Source: Lolium rigidum (lineage: Eukaryota; Streptophyta; Magnoliopsida; Poales; Poaceae). From it: a stretch of 64,000 nt of DNA. The stretch covers positions 270,019,687 to 270,083,686 of the forward strand of contig NC_061510.1 in NCBI RefSeq assembly GCF_022539505.1, written 5' to 3'. The notes beneath the pieces were generated by a model that was given only the letters and a program-made list of their open reading frames with translations, made no database searches and was not told the origin of the DNA. The position numbers and the translations under genes were made by a program. Position 1 is the first letter of the stretch, and each line of letters opens with the position of its first letter. Shown here one piece after another: positions 11,505 to 21,226 of the stretch.

Positions 11505-12045
11505 GGGACCAAGAGGCTCCTCCTCCCCGAAAAGGTACTCCAATCACTTTGGATGATGATGATAGTGATGATGCACCGAGAAACAAAGAAAGGCCGGATG
11601 TAAGAAGACAAGTGAATGCAGAAGTGAAGAGGAGGGCCAAGCAAGAAAGGTTGATCTCGAAGATTGAGGAGACGATGAACGTGAAGCAAAAAGTTGCACA
11701 AGATTAATTTTAAACGCGAAGCAGTTTGCCGACATGAAACAATTTGACAAAATTAGGAAGTGGGAAGCAATAAGAGAAGACGAGGAGAGGAAGACCAAGT
11801 TTCAAGATAGAAGGATCCAGCTTGATGAGGAAAAAGAGGAGAACCGGGTGAAGATGAGGAATCCAGCCGCTATGGATTATCTAACCAAAGCGTTGTGGGA
11901 GATAAGGAGGGCCGACATCTTGGAATCAAGGAAGGTAAGAAGGGAGGATGCTTCTTCTCGTACTGCCTTCAGTGGTCCTGGTGGAGGTGGTGACGGTGGT
12001 GATGCTTTAGAAAACGATGGTGGTGGTGCTAGCGGCAGTGTCAAT
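11505..12045 (+). pseudogene. NAM-like charged ORF fragment (PIF/Harbinger-associated type), frameshifted
   Basis: After the LTR the frame reads PRKGTPITLDDDDSDD and a Lys/Arg/Glu-rich stretch to a stop near 11705, then continues one frame over as MKQFDKIRKWEAIREDEER ... NPAAMDYLTKALWEIRR and a Gly-rich tail. The charged coiled-coil followed by Gly-rich sequence recalls the plant family with a NAM-associated C-terminal domain, often the accessory ORF beside PIF/Harbinger transposases; this is resemblance, not a motif match. The 5' part was displaced by element B. Sequence after it continues across the MULE (17480-17696) and hAT (18674-18714) and ends tggtagagatggtc|tta, plausible for a Harbinger terminus with TTA target site. 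Confidence 0.45.
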
Positions 12046-12126
12046 ATAGTCATCCTTCTACTTTATGTACCATGTTTTTCTCTCCAAACTTTGTGCATTG
12101 TATGCTACCTTGTTTGGACTATGATT

Positions 12127-12135
12127 TTGTTTGAA
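12127..12135. repeat. Left 9-bp target duplication of the MULE
   Basis: TTGTTTGAA here is repeated exactly at 17471-17479, directly outside the other end of the inverted repeats. Confidence 0.8.
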
Positions 12136-12515
12136 GGAAAAAAAAGTCTAAAACGAACCTTGAATCTATATACAAAATTTAAACCGAACCCTGAACTCCT
12201 AATCCTAGAAATTGGCACTCTGAACTTTGCAATCCCGGTCTATTTTGGACCCTAGAGCTGTTTGGCACACCAGGAATACTACAATCCCGACCGGGAAATG
12301 TGCTACTGTCATTGACAATTCGGGGCTGCATGTCATATACATACCCTTCTTAAAATGCCAATGCCACCACACTCCATTGCGCCTTCCCGCACCATCCCGT
12401 TGTGCCTGACGACGCCTTTCCCTACCACGCCTTCACGGCTGTGCACCGCCATGTGGGATGATGACCATTCCTTGACCTCATCAACTCCGGCGCGCCCCAT
12501 CCCTCCATTGCTTCA

Positions 12516-14900
12516 TGATAACCTCCAAGTGCAGGGGATCACCATAGTACAATTAGATAAGTATTTGAGTGTCAAACCCACGAGGAGATGAAGGTAAACT
12601 ATTTGTTCTCTAAAGCCCTATAACCCACATATATGGCCTTCTATGCGAAGCTAGGAACTATGGTGTGTGTGTGTGAAGAGGTTTCTACTTTCTACTATAA
12701 AACTATAAGTGCTGAAAATAAAATACAAGGAGTAAAATTAATGAAAGAAAAGTGAAGTGTAGTAAAGTGAGGTGAAGTAGAGTAACTCAAGGGAGTAAGT
12801 GTTCTGACAAATTTCTATTTCATTTGTGTGGTTGTCACAATTAGTGAAGCTCGGTATAGTCTTTTTAGTGTTTCATCTAGAGAGTTGCCATAGATAGGTG
12901 TAGCCATATACATGAGCGGATACACCACTAGTGATTGATCCAAAGACCAATTAATATCAAACATGGGGAGTTCAACCACTACTGCAAGTTTAAAGGTCAT
13001 CATAGTTATACCCCTGTTGATTAACCATCAATTAATACAACATGAATATCTAAGAATTGGGACATGGTTTCTATCAAGCTCCATCTGTCCCTTTTCCTAT
13101 CATCATGCAACGGTGACAACCTCATGTATTCCCCATCATATGTGTGCACTCATATATCAGTACAAGAGATAATCATATTAGATAGCAAATACTTTATGCA
13201 ACCATCAACAAATTATCTCACAATTGCCAAGAACAAGTCACTACTGAAAGGACACGTATGTCATCTAGAGGGAAGGGGTGAATAGGCGGTTTGAAACTTT
13301 TATGAGATGGGCTTAACAACTGTGAAATAAAAGTAGCGTTTACTTTGTCAAGCCCAAAGCCTATATACTAATGTTCACATATGTGTACCAACAAGTTATG
13401 CTAAGCAATATAGTGAACTATGCGATGCCAAGATATATAACTTCAACCACGATGGCTATCACAAAGTAAAGTGCATAAGTAAAGAGCTCGGGTATAGAGA
13501 TAACCGAGGCACGCGGGAGACGATGATTTATCCCGAAGTTCACACTCTTGCGAGTGCTAATCTCCGTTGGAGAGGTGCGGTGGCTTAGTGCTCCCGAACG
13601 CCACAAGATGCCTCACCTTGAGATGTGGTTGCTCGATGCACACCAACGCCACAAAGGCCTCACCCCAAGATGCGGTAGTCAACCACACACCGAGCACCAC
13701 GAAGGCGCCTCACCTTATTCTCCGATGACCCTTGCCACAAAGGCCCAGGTCACAGTTTCACTAAGGGATTTTCTTCGAGGCGGAAACCAAGCCTTACACA
13801 AAGGTTGGGGACCATAACTTAATTGGAGGCTCCCAACAAGTCACCACAAAGGCCTAAAATCTGTCTAGGGTTCCAAGAACCCAACAGTAACAACTTTCTT
13901 GCTTCCACTTCCACGAATCACCATGGAGAACTCAAACCGATGCACCAAATGCAATGACATGAACACCACAAAGATGCTCAAGTCCTTCTCTCTCAAATTC
14001 CAATAAAGCTACAAAAGCTATTGGGGAATAAGAGAGGAAGAACAAATAAGAGGAGGAACACCAAATTTCTCCAAGATCTAGATTTAGTGGATTCCCCTCA
14101 CAAAGAGAGGGATTTGATTGGTCAAGATGTAGATGTAGATCTCCTCTCTCTTTTCTCTCAAATGGGGGCAAGAATCATGGAGGGATTGAGAGATAGAGCA
14201 AGCTTCTCAAGGTCAACAATGGAGGAGTGAGAGAGAGTGAGAGAAGCTCACAGATTTTGGGGAAGAAGAAGGCTATTTATAGCCCCGCATGAAATATGGC
14301 CATTGGGGGTTACCAGGCCTGATTATCTGGGCCCCGGCATGAAATATCCGGCCAAAAATCTGGGTCCTATACTGAGGCTCACGCCCAAAAGTCCTTAGCA
14401 ATTTTTCGGGCGCCGGATTATCCGCCCCCCTAAAAACTGGCAGAGACAGCAAAACGAGAATGAGCATAACTTGAGTATCCGGACTCCGATTTTGATGGTA
14501 TTGGGCTCGTTTTGAAGCTATTAATAAGCTATACAAGATAATGCAGGCATATTCCAACAAAGGAGGATAGAAATAATCATAAAAGGTTTGACCTATCTAT
14601 AAAAGACAAACTGGTAAAACCTCCAACCTCGAAAATGCAACAAGTTTCCCGTCCAAAAACCATTCTCGATGAACTAGAGCTTGTCATGAGAATAAGCACA
14701 AGCTCTAGAACATCACATTGATAAGATCCAAATAAAATCCAAGAAATATGATGCAAGGATGCAAAGGTTTGAGCTCTCCGAAGGATACGACCGAGTTATT
14801 CACTCGAGAGCCCTCTTGATAGTACGGCAACTAAACTATAAACCAGTCTCCAACTACACCATGAGACCGGTAAATATGAAACCTGCTGGCGTGCAGTTGA
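12516..14900. repeat. Unassigned dispersed-repeat sequence nested in the MULE
   Basis: No convincing gene is present. The stretch starts near aagtgcaggggatcaccata, is AT-rich to about 13228, then changes at cactactgaaaggacacg ... ctagagggaaggggtgaata, a signature I remember from abundant plant repeats whose class I cannot state. Around 13570-13740 there are imperfect repeats of 45-50 bp containing cgccacaa-ggcctcacc. Open frames of 60-95 codons on both strands have no recognisable content. The right limit near 14900 adjoins the reversed LTR and its primer site. Confidence 0.4.
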
Positions 14901-14941
14901 CGTGGGAGTTAGAAAACTCTGTGGTGTAGCTTTTCTTCAGT

Positions 14942-14958
14942 TCCCCGGCAACGGCGCC
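14942..14958 (-). other. tRNA-Asp-type primer-binding site (reversed)
   Basis: On the minus strand GGCGCCGTTGCCGGGGA matches the complement of the 3' end of plant tRNA-Asp, the primer used by Athila-lineage elements. Beyond it only about 60 bp of internal sequence remain. Confidence 0.75.
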
Positions 14959-14969
14959 CGAAATTTAGC

Positions 14970-16475
14970 TTGATACGCGCGAAGCACACGTTCGTTGGGA
15001 ACCCCAAGTGGAAGGTATGATGTGTATAGAAGCAAGTTTCCCTCAGTATGAAACCAAGGTTATCGAACCAGTAGGAGCCAAGAAGCACGTGAAGGTTGTT
15101 GGTGGAGGAGTTTAGTGCGGCGCAACACCAGTGAAACCGGCGCCAACGTGGAACCTGCACAACACAATCAAGATACTTTGCCCCAACGTAACAGTGAGGT
15201 TGTCAATCTCACCGGCTTGCTAAAAACAAAGGATTAAACGTATCGAGTGGAAGATGGTGTTTGTTTGCAAAGAACAGTAAAGAACAATGATTGCAGTAGA
15301 TTGTATTCAGATGTAAAAGAATGGACCGGGGTCCACAGTTCACTAGTGGTGTCTCTCCAATAAGATAAGTAACATGCTGGGTGAACAAATTACAGGTGGG
15401 CAATTGACAAATAAAGATTCAATACATATCAATGATGATTACTATGAGATTTAATCAGGGCATTACGACAAAGTACATAGACCGCTATCCAAGCATGCAT
15501 CTATGCCTAAATAATCCACCTTCGGGTTAGCATCCGCACCCCTCCAGTATTAAGTTGTAAACAACAGATAATTGCATTAAGTATGGTGCGTAATGTAATC
15601 AACACAAATATCCTTAGACAAAGCATCGATGTTTTATCCCTAGTAGCAACAAGCACATCCACAACCTTAGAACTTTTTGTCACTATCCCGGATTAAATGG
15701 AGGCATGAACCCACTATCGAGCATAAATACTCCCTCTTGGAGTTACAAGTATCAACTTGGCCAGAGCCTCTACTAGCAACGGAGAGCATGCAAGAACATA
15801 AACAACACATATATGATAGATTGATAATCAACTTGACATAATATTCTAGATTCATCGGATCACACCAAACACAACATGTAGCATTACAAATAGATGATCT
15901 TGATCATGTTAGGCAGCTCACAAGATCTAAACAATGATAGCACAAGCGGAGAAGACAACCATCTAGCTACTTCTATGGACCCATAGTCCAACGATGAACT
16001 ACTCACACATCAATCCGGAGGTGGGCATGATGATGTAGAGCCCTCCGGTGATGATTCCCCTCTCCGGCAGGGTGCCGGAGGCGATCTCCTGAATCCCCCG
16101 AGATGGGATTGGCGGCGGCGGCGTCTCTGGAAGGTTTTCCGTATCGTGGCTCTCGGTACAGAGGGTTTCGCGACGAAGGCTTTAAGTAGGCGGAAGGGCA
16201 GAGTCGCAGGAGTCACGGGGGGCCCCACACGCTAGGGCCGCGCGGCCCCCCCTAGGCCGCGCCTCCCTAGTGTGGCGGCGCCCCGTGGCCCCACTTCGTT
16301 TCTCCCTCGGTCTTCTGGAAGCTTCGTGGAAAAATAAGACCCTGGGCGTTGATTTCGTCCAATTCCGAGAATATTTCCTTTGTAGGATTTCTGAAACCAA
16401 AAACAGCAGAAAACAGCAACTGGCACTTCAGCATCTTGTTAATAGGTTAGTGCCGGAAAATGTATAATAATGCTG
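14970..16475 (-). repeat. Reversed family-1 Athila-type LTR, truncated
   Basis: Read on the minus strand this matches the LTRs at 27119-28701 and 33648-35231, including the blocks ggcgccggtttcactggtg and ctggggcggt-type GC-rich centre. Its 3' terminus TATCA is at 14970 and is followed by a primer-binding site at 14942-14958. The first roughly 85 bp of the LTR, with the TGATACGTCT terminus, are missing at 16475, where an unrelated sequence with a 27-bp direct repeat begins. The open frames inside are LTR shadows. Confidence 0.75.
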
Positions 16476-16890
16476 TCACTGTGCCTAGTTTCCACCCCCT
16501 TGATAGGTCCGTGGGTGCAAAATTGAGGTTGATCGGACGGTCGAGGGGGAAACGACCCCTGGTGGCGCGCCTTAAGAGAGTGGGCGTGCCACTGTGCCTA
16601 GTTTCCACCCCCTTGACCTCATGGGGTCCCACTTTAGCTCACTTTGTTCATCTAAAAAATTCCGAACCACGGCCCCTGACCTTGTCCTTTTTCGAGCCTC
16701 GTAACTCCTGGAAAGTCAAAAATACTAACATAAGGTGTTTTCTGCCAGACATAGTTATAACTAGAGAAGAGGGGATTGTGTAGAAAATCTCCCAAAACAA
16801 TATAAACCGTGGAAATAATATTCTATAAGATGTGGGAATATGTGGCAATAAACCACAAAGTTCATGGATGCATTTTACATGCATCACTTC
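16476..16890. other. Unassigned insert with a 27-bp direct repeat
   Basis: The word cactgtgcctagtttccacc plus ccccttga occurs at 16477-16503 and again at 16590-16616. Nothing else in the stretch is recognisable; I see no gene. The segment lies between the truncated LTR and MULE sequence. Confidence 0.5.
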
Positions 16891-17470
16891 CCCGCATCCA
16901 CCAACGGATCCCCCACACCCCTGCATCAAAGGAAAGCAGCCATGTGCCAACAACTGTCGTCCCTGGACTGCCTCCTCCATGCGGCCTCACACTTCAAGCG
17001 GGCCTGCTTCGAGTACGAGCCCGCGAGGGGCGACCGCCGCCAATACACCACTCCGGAGAGCCCTAGCCATCTGGCCTAGGAATCCACCGCCGGCGTTGAC
17101 CTGGAGTTGCCGTCGCCACCGCCCTGGACTCCCACTTGCGCATGTCCCATGGCAGAGGAGGCCCAAACACATGCACTTGCGCCAGTTCGCGGTCAACGAC
17201 GGCACAGTGGTTCATCTCCACGAGCTCCATTTCGCCGGTTTCGGGAGCCCGAGCATTTTTTTGATTTTCTTATTTACTATTATAACTGTGACGGTGGGCC
17301 CAATCGACAATCTGGGCTTTGACCAATGCCACGTCAGCGAATTCGACTCAACCAAACTGGAAGGTTTAAATTAGACCGAGATTGCAAAGTTCAGAGTGCC
17401 AATTCCCGATATTAGGAGTTCAGGATTTATCTTTCTTCTACAAGTTTATAGTTTGTTTTGGACCTTTTCC

Positions 17471-17479
17471 TTGTTTGAA
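17471..17479. repeat. Right 9-bp target duplication of the MULE
   Basis: TTGTTTGAA, identical to 12127-12135. Confidence 0.8.
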
Positions 17480-17696
17480 ACATTGTCGTCAATTCGAACT
17501 ATGTAGGTTTTAATTTTCGATATTGATGCCACGGGCTTAACCCTGGTTGTCTTCAAAACCCTGATTTGTGGTATAGCAACTGCGGCGGCAAAACAGATCC
17601 ATCGTACTTGTACCGCAAAACATAATATGGTACATGTGTGTTGGATCTATTATGCACGACTTCATTCGCACCGAAAAAAGATGATGCAGTTCACCG

Positions 17697-17704
17697 CATC
17701 CGTG
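17697..17704. repeat. Left 8-bp target duplication of the hAT element
   Basis: CATCCGTG, repeated exactly at 18666-18673. Confidence 0.85.
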
Positions 17705-18665
17705 CAGGCCCGGCCCAAGGGGGGGGCGAGAGGGGCGGCCGCCCTGGGCCCAAGAAAATTTGGGGCCCTTCCCAGGCATATGTTCTATACTACTAGACTA
17801 GGCCCATTGGCCATTGCGTTTTGTTTCCCAGCAAAGGAAAGCTAAGGCTGGGCTTTCTCTTTTGCGTACGTAGAGGAAGTACTGCACATATCGATCGTCC
17901 GGTGCCCTGATGGAATACCTTGCGCTCCTGATCAAGACGAAAATCACGCCTCGGCCTCTGTCGACGCCTCCACTCTGCGCCTCCTCGTCGCTAATTACTT
18001 CACCTGGGCGTCCAGCCAAATCGCCCACAACAGCCGCCGTCCGCCGACAGGAGATCTGGTAATCTGAAACCTCAGAGAATTAATCACAGCAGGTATTGTG
18101 ATTTGATCTTGAATTCCTGATGTTCTCCTGGAGGTCGTCTATGCCCTAATTTCAGTTACAACTTGTTTTCCTTATTGTTAGTCTGCTTATGTCGCCTAGA
18201 AAGCCTTTGTCCGGTTGTGACAAAAGGAGGTTGAGAGAGGAAAAAAGAAGTTGCTGGAATCACATAGGGGATCTATTGACAAATTTTTGAAGAGTAACAC
18301 GAGCACTTCGGAAAATCCAGACGAGATGGCACTAGTTCTTGCTGGGGATGAAGACAACGCTAACGTAACGCAGCTGATAACAATGTGAGTGATCATGAGC
18401 GCGTATTTAATTTATCACCTATGCATCGAGAAGAGGCTATTAGACGAGATTTATTTTGATTCCATCGTCACTAACTTTGCATCTAGGAGTAAAAAGATAA
18501 ATTTTTAGTATAGGATGTATACAATACTATTGTTATATGAATATTGCTATCGGTACTTTTTGAGTCTATTGGTAGCCTTTTATACATGAATATGTAAAAA
18601 AATTGTATTAAGGGGCCCGAATTTTAGTTTCGCCCCGGGCCCTCGAAAGGTCAGGACCGGGCCTG
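17705..18665 (+). mobile_element. Non-autonomous hAT element with 8-bp target duplication
   Basis: Terminal inverted repeats CAGGCCCGGCCC (left) and CAGGCCCGGTCC (right, reverse strand) bound a 961-bp element. The 8-bp duplication CATCCGTG stands at 17697-17704 and 18666-18673, the hAT signature. Inside is only the N-terminal exon remnant of a transposase (18189-18388); the catalytic and dimerisation regions are deleted, so it would depend on a transposase in trans. Confidence 0.85.
18189..18388 (+). pseudogene. hAT transposase N-terminal exon remnant (zinc-finger transposase type)
   Basis: An ATG at 18189 starts MSPRKPLSGCDKRRLREEKR; a one-step frameshift in the A-rich run near 18238-18248 then gives KKLLESHRGSIDKFLKSNTS and TSENPDEMALVLAGDEDN. 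This order (basic start, SG..KR motif, SIDKFFK-type block, acidic spacer) is the N-terminal leader of the plant hAT transposase family with a TTF-type zinc finger. A GTGAGT donor-like site at 18385 overlaps the apparent end, so the exon may originally have been spliced to the zinc-finger exon, now deleted. Not functional. Confidence 0.65.
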
Positions 18666-18673
18666 CATCCGTG
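18666..18673. repeat. Right 8-bp target duplication of the hAT element
   Basis: CATCCGTG, identical to 17697-17704. Confidence 0.85.
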
Positions 18674-19690
18674 CTATGTGGTTCGGGCGGATATGATATG
18701 TGGTAGAGATGGTCTTAACACTCACATGTTCTGCCACACTTCGCGTGCGCATGTAGGTGTACTCAGATTAGATTTACAAGCAGACGTGTGTCAATAGTGA
18801 AAATTTGCACATAAGCCGTCTCCTGCTTGGCCTTTGACATCTCCCTTCTATCCTTTTGAGTCTGACATCTTTTCTTCCGTCTCCCGATTTGACGTCAGAA
18901 ATCACAAAGGACTATGTATATCAACTTTCGATCTTTGTGTGCATTTTTCTTCTTCTGCGAAACAGGGACACATCCCCATCTTTCTGTGCAACTGCCAGTG
19001 GAATGATCGTCTTCTATTTATTCGGACCGGCATGCACAAATCAGTAGCTGCTGGATTGGGAATCTGAGGTCTGCCGATAGACTAGTTTAATTAGCTGTGG
19101 GTATCGCTCCACTTGTCCTCCGTCAAATAAAAGTAGGCCTCAGCTCTGACTTTGCTTTTCTGGTAGTACTCTGGCAGTCTGCATGCAGCAAAGGTCTATT
19201 CTGGTGACACGTTTGTTGTTGTGTCCATCCAATTTCAAAAGATTTTCAACCAGATCTAAAAGTCCATACCGCTCACTGCAAAAACAACTCTCGATTATAG
19301 TCCAACTTTTGGTCCTTCAGTTTTCAATATGGAGAAACTCTTAGTTCTTTGAGTATCAAACTGTAGATCATCTGGTTCTTCATCAGCCCGAGATTGTTCA
19401 AGAAATTCCCTTAAAAATTGATCCCTTACCAGTTGATTTTTGCTTGTTGGGGCAAATTGTCCGAAGCTTGTAATTCCCGTTTTTTGCTGGTTACAATTTT
19501 AATTAGGCTGCTACTTGTTTCGTGGCTTTAGCTGCGTATCCTAATTTTGAAACTGAAATACCCACAATCATATTCTTCTACGGTTTCCAAATAGTCAATG
19601 ACAATTCACGGCCGCTACCTTAACACCAAAGAAGTGTTCAACCCAATGCGTTATTTCTTGTTTTGATGATGCCAACGACATGGGACACCT
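18674..19690. other. Right end of Harbinger-like host repeat, then unrecognised intergenic sequence
   Basis: Sequence to 18714 (ending tggtagagatggtc, followed by tta) plausibly closes the PIF/Harbinger-like element interrupted from 11505 on. From 18718 to 19690 I see no gene, inverted terminal repeat or LTR on either strand; frames such as 18834-19067 have no recognisable content. This is the downstream flank of the defensin-like gene. Confidence 0.4.
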
Positions 19691-19707
19691 GGTAAAGTAA
19701 GTAAATT

Positions 19708-19713
19708 TTTATT
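19708..19713 (-). terminator. Poly(A) signal of the defensin-like gene
   Basis: AATAAA on the minus strand, 115 bp past the stop codon at 19828, in an AT-rich 3' untranslated region. Confidence 0.6.
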
Positions 19714-19827
19714 GAATGATTGGATCATGGAGTGCAACATACAATTAATCATCGTTGAATACAATAGCCTTAAATCTAAAGCACATTTCATTACATGTTG
19801 CACCACTGGCTTCAACACTAGTATTAG

Positions 19828-20260
19828 TTATTTTCGGCAACAACAAACTAATCCGCCTTTAAAAGCCGAGTTTGGCCTGCAATCGCTCTGTCCACTATCA
19901 TAACCAGTGTCTCCGCACCACCTGATACATTCTGTGAGTTCGCAAGGAGTTGTGTAACTATAGCCGCACAGTTCAGTCGTCCATCTGATAACGCCTATGC
20001 AACAAAAAATCACAAATACCAGGATAGAGTCAATAAATTGGGCAAAAAGATCACATCAAAGTGGACAAGAGATTTTTCTAATAACCTCAACCTGCAAACA
20101 TATTTATGAAAAACAAAATAAAATAGAAGATCCTAGATCAAGAGCACCACATACCTTTATGGTCTTCAGATGCACGACATGATAAGAAACTACTGCTGGA
20201 TATGAGAACAAGAGCGCCCAAGCATAAAACGAGGCTTGGGATATTCTTGTAATACGCCAT
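19828..20260 (-). CDS. Secreted defensin-like cysteine-rich peptide gene (two exons)
   Basis: Exon 1 is 20260-20155 and exon 2 is 19994-19828, separated by a 160-bp intron (donor GTATGT at 20154, acceptor TTGCATAG ending at 19995), phase 1, joining to a Gly codon. The 90-residue product has a signal peptide: MAYYKNIPS, hydrophobic core LVLCLGALVLI, cleavage likely after SCRA. The mature part has eight cysteines spaced C-x7-C-x4-C-x3-C-x11-C-x11-CCC, giving the CxxxC and CxC elements of the CS-alpha-beta fold, as in plant defensin-like (DEFL) peptides. A TATA box and a poly(A) signal lie at the right distances. It would be secreted; the role (defence, pollen or seed signalling) is not shown by sequence. 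Splicing is inferred, expression unknown. Confidence 0.8.
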
Positions 20261-20326
20261 GAGTGGAAACTAATAGTTTCTCCTTCCAACGATCAGGTCA
20301 GTGTTGCAACATCTCTCATCCTTGCG

Positions 20327-20334
20327 TTTATATA
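20327..20334 (-). promoter_or_regulatory. TATA box of the defensin-like gene
   Basis: TATATAAA on the minus strand, 67 bp upstream of the ATG at 20260, predicting a transcription start near 20300 and a 5' leader of about 40 nt. A Harbinger-type MITE begins about 200 bp further upstream (20533). Confidence 0.7.
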
Positions 20335-20532
20335 GAGGCAAAAGACAGCTCGCAAAATCAATTACTTCCTTTTTTCTAAGTATGCATTAATGGTTTCGTC
20401 ATATTTCAGGGATAGGTTACTCCTGATGCATATATATCCTGTATCCCTTTATATAGTAAGCCATTATGAAAATTTAATTAGGCATTAAAAGGACCCATAT
20501 GGGCAACATACCTCACAGCCGTTAGGGACTTA

Positions 20533-20860
20533 GGGCATGTACAATAAGGTGATGTTAGCCTTCCCTTACGGATACCACGTCAGATTTTTTGCTTAGTTGG
20601 AGGAGAGAGATTGAAAAAACAGAGGAATGCCTTCCCTTAGCTAAGAGATGATCCCTTATGAAATAAGAAAAGGCTATTTTCTCTATTGTACAATTTGTCT
20701 TTCCTTAGTAACCCAATTTCCTTATAAAATTTAATTGATTCTTAATTATTGCTACGGATGGTAAAAAAGATAATACATTGTACCACTTATATTTAGTATC
20801 TTGTGTAGATGACATGGACTGCTAAGAGAAGGCGTGCTTTCCCTACCATTGTACATGCCC
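20533..20860. mobile_element. Tourist-like (PIF/Harbinger) MITE
   Basis: Terminal inverted repeats GGGCATGTACAAT (left) and its complement ATTGTACATGCCC (right) enclose 328 bp with no coding capacity. The TTA target duplication flanks both sides (20530-20532 and 20861-20863), as in the PIF/Harbinger superfamily. It lies in the upstream region of the defensin-like gene. Confidence 0.85.
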
Positions 20861-21061
20861 TTAGACGGTGTTCAGATAACCGGATACATGCCGTTAACTA
20901 TTCTTTCAAAATTAGTACTGTAGTGGTTTAACCCGTTGATAACATTTTTAATCATGCATACAAGGTAGTACTCCCTCATTAGATGCGTTACAATTAGTGT
21001 TCCTTAATTACGGTCCGTGACCTTTCCTTCCGCGTAATATATACCAATCATGCATGCTCTT

Positions 21062-21226
21062 AGACTGCTCATAGTGGAAGTAACAGAGCTAGTAACATCA
21101 CACATTTCAAGGCATTTTTGTGACATGCCATGATAATAAATGAAAAAATAGAGTGAGGTGGTAACTGGCTATTTTATCATAACATCACACTTCTCAAGAC
21201 AAAATGAGTCTACAATCTAATAAATA
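21062..21226. mobile_element. Left half of a Mutator-type MITE split by a Helitron
   Basis: It starts agactgctcatagtgg and continues with agtaacatcacac; the matching right half is at 23940-24039, ending ccccactatgactagtct. Together they give about 265 bp with inverted ends. I recall this MITE type as abundant in Triticeae and Mutator-related; no clear 9-bp duplication is visible at the outer flanks. Confidence 0.65.

Larger units (their letters stand above)
12136..17470. mobile_element. Mutator-like element (MULE) with 9-bp target duplication
   Basis: The ends are inverted repeats: left GGAAAAAAAAGTCTAAAACG, right (reverse strand) GGAAAAGGTCCAAAACAAAC, and similarity continues for about 130 bp including the shared word gcaaagttcagagtgccaat and its complement. 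Identical 9-bp flanks TTGTTTGAA stand at 12127-12135 and 17471-17479, the Mutator target-duplication length. No mudrA transposase is visible. Own sequence seems limited to about 12136-12515 and 16890-17470, GC-rich and perhaps gene-derived (Pack-MULE-like); the middle is filled by later insertions including a reversed Athila-type LTR. Confidence 0.8.

Noticed and set aside
18834..19067. 77-codon plus-strand frame near the hAT element
   Set aside because: No domain, no splice partner and no homology I recognise.
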